DNA of 25,835 nt from Treponema sp. (GTDB lineage: Bacteria; Spirochaetota; Spirochaetia; Treponematales; Breznakiellaceae). A program made the translations under genes and the position numbers. The notes beneath the pieces were generated by a model that searched no databases, had not been told where the DNA came from, and was given only the letters and a program-made list of their open reading frames with translations. Each line of letters begins with the position of its first letter. Within the stretch, counting starts at the first letter, position 1. Shown here in pieces: positions 1-7,404 of the stretch. The stretch spans positions 1 through 25,835 of the forward strand of contig JAIRXN010000170.1 in NCBI GenBank assembly GCA_031268245.1, read 5' to 3'.

Positions 1-734
1 TTTTTCTCCCGGCTGCTGAGCATGAGGACTATTTCACGTTCCTCCTGTACCGAAACACCAAAAAACTTGACCGGTCCCTCATGAGCCAGGCCCCTGGCAC
101 TCAATACCGTACCACCCGAAGCGCCGGCTTCCCTGGCTACGGTCATAAATTCGTCACTGTAGCCCTGGTTTATGATTGAGATGATAAGATCGTTGTGGAT
201 CTCCGGTTTTATTGCGGCCATATTAACTCCCTGTTCGCCTTTTCCAATCCTTTCAAGATTCTTTTCGGCGCCGTATTCGGCTTTTATCTTTTCATTTTTC
301 AGAATACTTACCTTAAAAACCCCCAGAATGGGGTTATTGATGGCGGAAAGGGGCACAGTAAAAGCGATCCCCGCCCCGGGACTGTAAAACCCGAGTTTCC
401 GCCTGACTTCCTTGAGCAGAATGGGTATCAGAATATCCTGTTCAAGGCATAAAACCACCGCTTTTTCACCTGTACCAACACCGAGAAGATCCAGAATATC
501 GGAACTGGCAGTGCCCCGGCCCTTGCAGATAAAATGAAAACGCACCTTCTCTTCTACACAGACATCGGAAACTACCTTTGCCTTTACCCAGTCCACAATA
601 AAAATCACAAAACGGAGATCCGGAGGAAGGGATTTTGACGGCTCGGGACCCTTGGGGACAACGGGCTTGAAGGAGAAAGCAGAGCTGATACGGGAAAAAA
701 TGCCTTCCAGCGGGGCCATTTTTTTCTTAGCCAT
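1..734 (-). CDS. Tandem PII-like signalling protein, partial (3' end outside window)
   Basis: The reading frame is open from ATG 734 to the window edge, giving 244 codons without a stop. It starts MAKKKMAPLEGIF. Two weakly similar units are visible. The first spans about residues 40-140. The second begins near residue 184 and reads like the start of a PII protein: a hydrophobic strand (LIISIINQG), a helix, then GASGGTVLSARG and a shortened loop before another strand (EREIVLML). I infer two fused PII/CutA-like ferredoxin folds, the first more diverged. The start codon overlaps the stop of the DUF1538 gene by 8 bases, so the two are probably translated together and act together. By analogy with PII-transporter pairs such as GlnK-AmtB, it may sense a small ligand and gate or regulate the membrane partner. 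The ligand is unknown, and no canonical uridylylated T-loop tyrosine was identified. Confidence 0.72.
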   Translation of the reverse strand, partial: MAKKKMAPLEGIFSRISSAFSFKPVVPKGPEPSKSLPPDLRFVIFIVDWVKAKVVSDVCVEEKVRFHFICKGRGTASSDILDLLGVGTGEKAVVLCLEQDILIPILLKEVRRKLGFYSPGAGIAFTVPLSAINNPILGVFKVSILKNEKIKAEYGAEKNLERIGKGEQGVNMAAIKPEIHNDLIISIINQGYSDEFMTVAREAGASGGTVLSARGLAHEGPVKFFGVSVQEEREIVLMLSSREK

Positions 735-2397
735 TGGTTTTTACCTCGTCATTTTGGGGAATATCATTGACCGATGGTATACCAATTTGAGCCTCAAAAT
801 CCTCGTCTGAGGTTGCCGAACCTTCCAAATCGGAAAATATCGTGACAGCTCCTGTCTCTTCGGGACTGAGTTCCCCAATAACGGCTGCCTGCTGGGCAAG
901 TTTGATTGCCTCGGCCTTTTTGGTACGGTACACATAGAGAATACCCATAAGCTGAATTATGATAAGCGGCGTCATGGCAACTATCGCTACGATACCGAAG
1001 GCATCGGTCATGAGATCTCCGCCGGAACCCTCACAGACCCCCATGGCAAAGGGCAGCAGGAAGGTGCTGGTCATAGGGCCGGAACACACGCCGCCTGAGT
1101 CAAACGCGATGCCGGTAAAAATCGGCGGGACAAAAAAGGTGAGCAGCAGAGCGAACAGATACCCCGGAACGAGGATGTACAAAATGCTGATGTTATAAAG
1201 AATACGTACCATGGCGATGCCCAGGGCAAGGGACATTCCGATGGCGAGCGCCTTGTTCATCACCTTTTGGGTGATGGCGCCCTGGGACACATCCTCAACC
1301 TGCTTGTTCAAAACGTGCACCGCGGGCTCCGCAGCCACAATGAAGTAGCCTATGACCATGCCGAGGGGGACCAGAATCCACTTGATGGGGGACGCTCCGA
1401 GTTCGCTGCCAAAGAGGCTTCCCACGGGGATAAAGCCCACGTCCACCCCGGTAAGGAACACCACCAGCCCTATGAAGGTGTAGACAAAGCCTATGAGCAT
1501 CCTCCCAACCTGATGCCGGTGAAAGCGCCGGGTAACCAGTTGGAACACGAAGAAGAATGCCAGTATTGCCCCCAGCGCTGTTCCCACATTTTTTATGGTG
1601 GCGGGGAAGGCGAAGAAAAAGTGCTCCACCACGTCCCGGTCGGTGTAGTCCGCAATGGCGGCTATCTCCTCCGTGGACAGGCTGTTCGGCGGCACTTCGG
1701 TGATGTGCATGGCCGCGCCGAGCAGCAACACCGCCAGTATCGGGCCCACACTGCACAGGGCGACAAAGCCAAAACTGTCGCTTTTGGCGCTTTTATCGCC
1801 CCGCAGGGACGCTACGCCGACACACATGGCCAGCATGAACGGAACGGTAATCGGGCCGGTGGTCACGCCTCCCGAATCGAAGGACACCGGGACAAAGGCC
1901 GCGTTACCCTGTTTCACCATATAGAAGGCGATGCCGAAGATAATGGCGTAAAAAAACAGCAGGAGGAAGCGCAGCGGCACCCCAACGATCACCCTCAGCA
2001 CCGCTATCGCCATAAATATGCCGACACCCAGCCCCACGGTTACGATGAGCGTCCAGATGTTCAACGACTTGGCAAGCTGCAGCGCCAGCACCATAAGGTC
2101 CGGCTCGGCAATGGTGATAATGAGGCCCATCAAAAAGCTGATCCCAACCGCCACAAGAACTTTCCGCCCCTTGGTAAGCTCCGCGCCTATGCCTTCGCCC
2201 ATGGGCATCATGGCCATATCCGCGCCAAGGGTAAAGAAACCCATCCCGAGGATAAGGAGGGCAGCCCCTACCAGAAACATGAGTATGGTACCGGCGGGCA
2301 TGGGAACCAGCGCCACGCTGGCGATGAGGACAATGGCGGTAATAGGCAGTACGGATGCAAATGCCTCCATAATTTTTTCTTTAAGTACTTTGTTCAT
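727..2397 (-). CDS. DUF1538 family polytopic membrane protein
   Basis: About 556 residues, strongly hydrophobic, with roughly a dozen likely membrane segments. It is an internal duplication: the first half contains FDSGGVTTGPITVPFML and the second FDSGGVCSGPMTSTFLL. Both are followed by a D-x-FG motif and a further hydrophobic helix, as in DUF1538 proteins. The paired glycine-rich signatures suggest two inverted or tandem transport repeats, so a transporter or channel role is inferred; no substrate is known to me. The annotated start is ATG 2397. A TTG at 2406 is in frame and would add three residues, but it lies only five bases from the -10 box. The downstream PII-like gene overlaps this stop codon, which supports a regulated transporter pair. 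The C-terminal tail of about 60 residues is acidic and probably cytoplasmic, a possible contact site for the partner. Confidence 0.88.
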   Translation of the reverse strand: MNKVLKEKIMEAFASVLPITAIVLIASVALVPMPAGTILMFLVGAALLILGMGFFTLGADMAMMPMGEGIGAELTKGRKVLVAVGISFLMGLIITIAEPDLMVLALQLAKSLNIWTLIVTVGLGVGIFMAIAVLRVIVGVPLRFLLLFFYAIIFGIAFYMVKQGNAAFVPVSFDSGGVTTGPITVPFMLAMCVGVASLRGDKSAKSDSFGFVALCSVGPILAVLLLGAAMHITEVPPNSLSTEEIAAIADYTDRDVVEHFFFAFPATIKNVGTALGAILAFFFVFQLVTRRFHRHQVGRMLIGFVYTFIGLVVFLTGVDVGFIPVGSLFGSELGASPIKWILVPLGMVIGYFIVAAEPAVHVLNKQVEDVSQGAITQKVMNKALAIGMSLALGIAMVRILYNISILYILVPGYLFALLLTFFVPPIFTGIAFDSGGVCSGPMTSTFLLPFAMGVCEGSGGDLMTDAFGIVAIVAMTPLIIIQLMGILYVYRTKKAEAIKLAQQAAVIGELSPEETGAVTIFSDLEGSATSDEDFEAQIGIPSVNDIPQNDEVKTNG

Positions 2398-2411
2398 GGC
2401 TGACAAAATTT

Positions 2412-2440
2412 AGTATAATAAATAGAGCTAGTCCTTTCAA
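2412..2440 (-). promoter_or_regulatory. Sigma-70-like promoter of the DUF1538/PII-like operon
   Basis: On the minus strand TTGAAA (2440-2435) is separated by exactly 17 bases from TATACT (2417-2412). Each hexamer matches consensus at five of six or nearly so. Predicted transcription starts near 2405, leaving only about eight bases before ATG 2397 and no Shine-Dalgarno site. Confidence 0.7.
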
Positions 2441-2463
2441 CCATTAAAAATACGTATTATAAT
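2435..2463 (+). promoter_or_regulatory. Probable malQ promoter
   Basis: A perfect TATAAT at 2458-2463 has TTTCAA 17 bases upstream (2435-2440). The -35 match is weak. The same six base pairs form the -35 of the divergent DUF1538 promoter on the other strand, so the two polymerase sites overlap. Confidence 0.5.
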
Positions 2464-2496
2464 TTACTAAACTGCTGCTAAAGAAGGAGATAGGCC

Positions 2497-4515
2497 ATGG
2501 CTCAACAAGCAGACACCAATAAACGTTTAATTGGAGTAGTAATTCCCGTTGGCGCCCTGCGAAGTAAGGAAAGTCTGGGTATCGGAGAATTCCCCGATCT
2601 GGTTGAATTTGCCGGGCTCTGTAAAAAAATGGGAGCGGGGCTTATCCAGCTTCTGCCGGTAAACGATACCGGTTCCGAAAGTTCTCCCTACTTTGCCATT
2701 TCCGCCTTTGCCCTCCATCCTGTCTACATCCGTATCGGCGATATAGAAGAAGCGCCTGTATTGAAAGATTTGAAAAAGCGGCTTGTCGAAATGGGAGAAA
2801 AATTCGGCAAGGAAACCCGTTTCCCCTTTGAACCTATTTTCCGGGCAAAAATGAAGATCCTCCGGGATATTTTTACTGCGGCAAAAAATGATATTTTCAA
2901 AAAAGCCGCTCCGGGCGGCAAGTTGGCTGAATGGATCGAAAAGAATTCCTGGGTAAAGGAGTATGCGGTTTACCGCAGGCTCAAGGATGCCAACGAAGAA
3001 AAAAGCTATCAGGAATGGAGCAGCCACAAAAACGTAAACCGGGAGATCATTGAAGGGCTCTGGAAGGATGAAGGGCTGAAGGAAGAACACCTCTTCTGGG
3101 TCTGGATACAGGAAGCCCTGGATGCCCAGTTCGGCAGGGCGGCCGCGGCGATAGCGGATATGGGCATCGTTCTTGAGGGAGATCTGCCCATTCTTATCAA
3201 CGAAGACTCCTGCGATGTCTGGGCCCATCCCGAATACTTCCACCTGGATCTTTCCGCCGGAGCGCCGCCGGACATGTACAGCCCGGAAGGCCAGAACTGG
3301 GGTTTCCCCACCTATAACTGGGAAGCCCTGGAAAAGAATAATTACGACTGGTGGAGGAACCGCCTCAAGGTAGCCGAAGGGTATTTCCGGGCATACAGGA
3401 TAGACCATGTATTGGGTTTCTTCCGTATCTGGACATCCAGCCGCTTTGATACTTCTTCCGCACTGGGCCGCTTTGTCCCCTATGCGCCCATAATAAAAAA
3501 AGAACTTGAGGAACTCGGTTTTGATACGTCCAGAATCCGCTGGGTATCCTGTCCCCATATTCCTACCGGAGAGGTCTGGGACGCCGTGAGGAACAACTGG
3601 GGCGGAGATCATAGTGAAGAGGATGTGGCGGCCGAAGTGGGTAAAGTTTTCTCTACGGCGCTGGACAGGATAGGGGAGGAGGAACTCTGGCTTTTCAAGG
3701 ATTCAATCCGGGGCGAAAAGGACATTGCTTCTCTGGGCCTCCACCCGGCAGCACAGGGATTTCTTGTCCATGCCTGGCATAACAGACTTTTCCTGGAATA
3801 CGAAAAAGGGCATTTCTTCCCCACGTGGTTCTACCGTTTCTCCAGAGCCTATGCCAGCCTTTCGGAAGAAGAACGGAACAAGCTGGAAGTTCTCCTTGAA
3901 AAACACAAGATTGATTCGGAAAAAGTGTGGAAAAGAGAAGGCAGGAAACTCCTCATGGTACTGAAAGACTCTTCTTCCATGCTTCCCTGCGCGGAAGATC
4001 TGGGGGAAATCCCCGACTGTGTACCCGTAACCCTGGGCAAGCTCAAGATCCTCGGGCTGCGGGTAGTCCGCTGGCACCGGAAATGGAAACTCCCCGGAGA
4101 ACCCTATATACCTTTTGAAGATTACCCCGAACTCTCTGTCTGTACCCCGGCGGTACATGACAGCTCCACCGTCAGAGAATGGTGGGAACGGGAGGCGGAT
4201 CAGGAGATCTTCTCCGGTTTCCTGGGTTTCCCTTCCCTGCCCAGAGTATACAACCCCGGTACAGCCAAACTGGTGTTAAGCAAGATTGCCGCCGCCGCTT
4301 CCCGTTTCCGGGTCTTCCAGATTCAGGATCTCCTGCACCTGAGCGCCAGATGGTATGCCGAAGATGCCGCTTCCGAAAGGATCAACGTACCGGGAACCTA
4401 TAATCAGTTCAACTGGACTTACAGACTTCCTACAGGCATCGAAGAGATAGGCAATGACAGCGACTTTATCAATGCCGTTCAGGAATTGGCAAAGATAAAA
4501 CCGCACGCACATTGA
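2497..4515 (+). CDS. malQ: 4-alpha-glucanotransferase (amylomaltase, GH77)
   Basis: GH77 enzyme of 672 residues that transfers alpha-1,4-glucan segments between maltodextrins in cytoplasmic starch, glycogen or maltose metabolism. The nucleophile motif RIDHVLGFF places Asp303, the acid/base motif AEDLGEIP places Glu500, and the VHDSSTVREWW motif places Asp555. The N-terminus (residues 11-80: LLPVNDTGSESSPY, then SAFALHPVYIR) resembles the core of the large DPE2-type enzymes, but the starch-binding CBM20 domains of plant DPE2 are absent. It is longer than ordinary bacterial MalQ (about 500 residues); the extra sequence lies mainly between residues 80 and 200 and between 340 and 480. ATG 2497 is preceded by AAGGAGA at 2484-2490 with six bases spacing. 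A histidine-kinase gene starts 16 bases downstream and may be cotranscribed. Confidence 0.95.
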   Translation: MAQQADTNKRLIGVVIPVGALRSKESLGIGEFPDLVEFAGLCKKMGAGLIQLLPVNDTGSESSPYFAISAFALHPVYIRIGDIEEAPVLKDLKKRLVEMGEKFGKETRFPFEPIFRAKMKILRDIFTAAKNDIFKKAAPGGKLAEWIEKNSWVKEYAVYRRLKDANEEKSYQEWSSHKNVNREIIEGLWKDEGLKEEHLFWVWIQEALDAQFGRAAAAIADMGIVLEGDLPILINEDSCDVWAHPEYFHLDLSAGAPPDMYSPEGQNWGFPTYNWEALEKNNYDWWRNRLKVAEGYFRAYRIDHVLGFFRIWTSSRFDTSSALGRFVPYAPIIKKELEELGFDTSRIRWVSCPHIPTGEVWDAVRNNWGGDHSEEDVAAEVGKVFSTALDRIGEEELWLFKDSIRGEKDIASLGLHPAAQGFLVHAWHNRLFLEYEKGHFFPTWFYRFSRAYASLSEEERNKLEVLLEKHKIDSEKVWKREGRKLLMVLKDSSSMLPCAEDLGEIPDCVPVTLGKLKILGLRVVRWHRKWKLPGEPYIPFEDYPELSVCTPAVHDSSTVREWWEREADQEIFSGFLGFPSLPRVYNPGTAKLVLSKIAAAASRFRVFQIQDLLHLSARWYAEDAASERINVPGTYNQFNWTYRLPTGIEEIGNDSDFINAVQELAKIKPHAH

Positions 4516-4531
4516 GCGCATTGACGGGTTA

Positions 4532-6463
4532 ATGAACAGGGATAGTCGTATGCAGCCCTTTGGCTTAAGGCATAACATGGTATCATCTCTCTTTTTTATA
4601 TCCACCCTGCTGGTTTTGCTGGTAGCCATTGTTGTTACGGTTTACATGAATCGTACCGTCAGGATGGTCGAGATTTCTACCCAAAACCATCTCAGGGCAT
4701 CGGCCGTGGCGGCCTCTTCGCTGCTTGATGCGGAAGAACTGGATCGGTTCCATGCTGCCGAAGATATGGAAAAGCCCGAATGGGAGATCGCCAGGGCCAA
4801 GCTTGCCAAATTCGCGGAACAGTATCAGGTTCTGTATGTGTACTACTGGCGGGATTACGGTGACGGGCGGATCCAGTACATTATTGACAATGATACAGAC
4901 CCTGAAACCATGGCAACGCCGGATATGTTCTATCCTATTGACGATCCTGAAGATCCGGTTACAAGCGCTGCGGTCCCGTATATTCTGGCGGGAAATATCT
5001 ATACTTCGGATCTGGGGATCTACACCAAATCCTGGGACGGCCTTATCTCCGGCACCGCGCCGGTATTTAACGAAGACGGAACGGTATACTGCGCCGCCGG
5101 AGTAGATTTAAGTGACGAAACCATCATCATCCAGCGCCGAAACATGACAATACTCAGAACCGTCCTGATTTGCGCCCTGACACTCTCCCTGTTCGCGGGC
5201 GGTGCGGGCATGTGGTTCTACGACCAAAAGGCCCGGCAAAGCGAAAACGCCAATAAGGCCAAAAGCCAGTTTCTTTCCGCCATGAGCCACGAAATCCGTA
5301 CCCCCATGAACGCTGTCATCGGCATCAGCGAGCTCGTCCTGCGGGAAAACATAAGCCCCAGGGTACAGGGCTATATCGGGCAGATCAAACAGGCGGGAAC
5401 CAGCCTTCTTGCCATCATTAATGATATTCTGGACTTTTCAAAAATTGAATCGGGAAAAATGGAAATACATTCGGCAAAATATGCCCTCCCTTCGATCCTG
5501 AACGATGTGGTAACCATCATCGGAATACGGCTTCATGAAAAATCCCTTGAGTTTAAAGTAGATATTGACAGTTCCCTGCCCTGCCTGCTCTCCGGCGACG
5601 AAATACGTATACGTCAAATACTGTTAAACATCCTGAACAACGCGGTTAAATACACAAAAGAAGGGTATATTGAATTCAGGGTCTCGGGCAAAATCACCGG
5701 CAAAGAAAGTATCAACATAAAATTTGAAATTTCCGACAGCGGAATCGGAATAAAAGAAGAAGACCTGAAAAAAATATTTGGAGATTTTGTCCGCTTTGAT
5801 ACTGCTAAAAACCGTAATATTGAAGGTACGGGTCTGGGGCTTGCCATTACCTACAACCTCTGCCGGCTCATGGGCGGCAATGTTTCTGTTACATCGGTTT
5901 ACGGCAAGGGCTCTACCTTTACCGTGGTACTGCCTCAAAAAATTCTTGATGCCAAGCCTATAGGCGGTTCCGGGGGAGAACCCTGGCGTCTCGTCCCGGC
6001 GGAGGGCGCCGCCTATGAAAACAATTTACCCAAACAGATTGTTTCGTTTACCGCGCCGGACGCACGGATACTGATTGTAGATGATGTTTCAATCAACCTC
6101 CTTGTGGCGGAGGGCCTTCTGGCGCCCTATAAAATGCAGATAGTCTGCTGTACAGGCGGCGCCGAAGCAATATCCCTGATGGAAAAGAATCACTATGATC
6201 TGGTTTTAATGGATCACCTGATGCCCGAAATGAACGGCATCGAAACTACCGCCAGAATCCGTGCCCTGGAAGCACAGGCCGCCGACGGCTTTTTTTCAAG
6301 AATTCCTGTCGTTGCCCTTACCGCCGATGCCATTGTAGGGATGAAAGAAATGTTCCTGGAAAACGGATTTGATGACTATCTTTCAAAGCCTATTGAGATC
6401 TCCGCAATGCATGCAATTATAAAAAAATGGATACCCAAAGAAAAACAAATTGTCGCCGGATAA
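4532..6463 (+). CDS. Hybrid sensor histidine kinase with C-terminal receiver
   Basis: Membrane sensor kinase of 643 residues. Order: TM1 about 16-38; an extracytoplasmic sensor region of about 165 residues that resembles a PDC/CACHE fold; TM2 about 206-231; HisKA with SAMSHEIRTPMNAVIG (phospho-acceptor His253); HATPase_c with the N-box NILNNAVKYT, DSGIGI and GTGLGLAI; and a receiver domain with acidic pair Asp517/Asp518, phospho-acceptor Asp561 (VLMDHLMPEMNG) and the LSKP lysine. No HPt or DNA-binding domain follows, so phosphate must pass to a separate HPt and output protein. ATG 4532 gives the longest frame. ATG 4550, six codons later, has a better Shine-Dalgarno-like AGGG at 4538-4541 and may be the true start. 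The short spacing from malQ suggests one operon and a possible link to carbohydrate sensing, which is inference. Confidence 0.93.
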   Translation: MNRDSRMQPFGLRHNMVSSLFFISTLLVLLVAIVVTVYMNRTVRMVEISTQNHLRASAVAASSLLDAEELDRFHAAEDMEKPEWEIARAKLAKFAEQYQVLYVYYWRDYGDGRIQYIIDNDTDPETMATPDMFYPIDDPEDPVTSAAVPYILAGNIYTSDLGIYTKSWDGLISGTAPVFNEDGTVYCAAGVDLSDETIIIQRRNMTILRTVLICALTLSLFAGGAGMWFYDQKARQSENANKAKSQFLSAMSHEIRTPMNAVIGISELVLRENISPRVQGYIGQIKQAGTSLLAIINDILDFSKIESGKMEIHSAKYALPSILNDVVTIIGIRLHEKSLEFKVDIDSSLPCLLSGDEIRIRQILLNILNNAVKYTKEGYIEFRVSGKITGKESINIKFEISDSGIGIKEEDLKKIFGDFVRFDTAKNRNIEGTGLGLAITYNLCRLMGGNVSVTSVYGKGSTFTVVLPQKILDAKPIGGSGGEPWRLVPAEGAAYENNLPKQIVSFTAPDARILIVDDVSINLLVAEGLLAPYKMQIVCCTGGAEAISLMEKNHYDLVLMDHLMPEMNGIETTARIRALEAQAADGFFSRIPVVALTADAIVGMKEMFLENGFDDYLSKPIEISAMHAIIKKWIPKEKQIVAG

Positions 6464-6491
6464 TGGCCGAAGCCCGCCTGTCAAGATCCCG

Positions 6492-7325
6492 CTAAGCCGT
6501 CAACGTAATCGCCGCCGTTTCACCGTCTTTTAATCCCAGCTCATACAGACCGATGAGTTTCGCCATATCTTTATCGGTGCGGCTTACGTTTAAGTCTACA
6601 GAGGGGCGGATCAACAGAGTCCGGCCCGCCGCCGCTTCGTCTTCGGCAAAGGCAAGGCTTTGGTTGTACTTTCCCACATAGTTCCCCAGGGCTTCAATAA
6701 ACCGGGGATATTTACGGTAGAAAAAACGGGCCGGCGGCTGTAGTCCCTTTTTTCTGCGGTAACCTGCCGGGTGGGTAAGGATCACAATGTTTTTCGTAAA
6801 GCCTTCGGAAAGGGCCTTTGCCAGGGGAATGGCATCTGAAATACCGCCGTCCAGGAGCTTCCGTCCGCCGTATTCCACTATCCGGGAGACAAAGGGCATG
6901 GCTGAGGAAGCCTTCATCACGGAAAGTATATCGGGACTTTTTTCAAAATAGACCGGTTCCCCGGTTTCGCAGTCGGTACAAACCGATACGAAGCGGGCGG
7001 GGGAAGCCAAAAATGTTTCAATGTCAAAGGGCACAAGCTTGTCCGGTATATCGTGATAAATAAAATCCAGGCCGAAGTAATCGCCGGTCTTTATGAAGCT
7101 GCGGATGGACAAATAGCGCGGATCGTTGCGGTACTTTTTAAGGATATGAAGATTCCGCTCCCTTTGTTTTGATACAAAAGAACAGCTCATACCCGCACCG
7201 GCAGAAACGCCGATGATATATGGGAACGCCAGACCATGTTCCAGAAAAGCGTCCAATACGCCGGCAGTATAATTGCCGCGGAGACCGCCTCCTTCAAGAA
7301 TAAGGGCATGGGGTAGAGTAGGCAT
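6492..7325 (-). CDS. Patatin-like phospholipase / acyl hydrolase (YjjU type)
   Basis: A protein of 277 residues with the patatin catalytic dyad. The oxyanion loop EGGGLRGNYTAGVLDAF lies near residue 11, the nucleophile elbow GVSAGAG places Ser41, and DGGISDAIP places Asp159. The sequence order, and the residues around KASSAMPFVSR, match the YjjU/COG4667 branch of patatin-like proteins rather than plant patatins. Those proteins are cytoplasmic putative lipid acyl hydrolases whose substrates are mostly unknown. No signal peptide is seen. The gene converges with the histidine kinase (28 bases between them) and lies 77 bases downstream of gyrB on the same strand, with its own probable promoter. 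ATG 7325 has no Shine-Dalgarno site; a -10-like hexamer sits six bases before it, so it may be translated from a leaderless mRNA. Confidence 0.9.
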   Translation of the reverse strand: MPTLPHALILEGGGLRGNYTAGVLDAFLEHGLAFPYIIGVSAGAGMSCSFVSKQRERNLHILKKYRNDPRYLSIRSFIKTGDYFGLDFIYHDIPDKLVPFDIETFLASPARFVSVCTDCETGEPVYFEKSPDILSVMKASSAMPFVSRIVEYGGRKLLDGGISDAIPLAKALSEGFTKNIVILTHPAGYRRKKGLQPPARFFYRKYPRFIEALGNYVGKYNQSLAFAEDEAAAGRTLLIRPSVDLNVSRTDKDMAKLIGLYELGLKDGETAAITLTA

Positions 7326-7331
7326 AACGAT

Positions 7332-7363
7332 TTTATACTAACACCATTGCATGTTTTCGTGAA
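7332..7363 (-). promoter_or_regulatory. Probable leaderless promoter of the patatin-like gene
   Basis: On the minus strand TTCACG (7363-7358) is 17 bases from TAGTAT (7340-7335). An overlapping TATAAA (7337-7332) ends six bases before ATG 7325. Either -10 would start transcription within about three bases of the start codon. Confidence 0.45.
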
Positions 7364-7368
7364 GAGAT

Positions 7369-7404
7369 GAGGCTGTTCAAAATATCAGATTTTGGAACAG
7401 GCTC
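7369..7404. repeat. Near-perfect palindrome at the gyrB stop codon
   Basis: Left arm 7369-7383 (GAGGCTGTTCAAAAT) pairs with right arm 7389-7404 (ATTTTGGAACAGGCTC), with one mismatch, one bulge and a five-base loop. It begins inside the gyrB stop codon. On the gyrB strand it is not followed by a U-run, so a classical intrinsic terminator is doubtful. The arm TTTTGGAACAG recurs at 15090 and 20393. Confidence 0.7.

Noticed and set aside
1267..2403. 378-codon plus-strand open frame
   Set aside because: It lies antisense to the DUF1538 gene, its protein is His/Gln/Gly-rich with no family resemblance, and it results from the GC-biased codons of the real gene.
2527..3612. 361-codon minus-strand open frame
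   Set aside because: It is antisense to malQ, whose catalytic motifs are intact in the plus frame.
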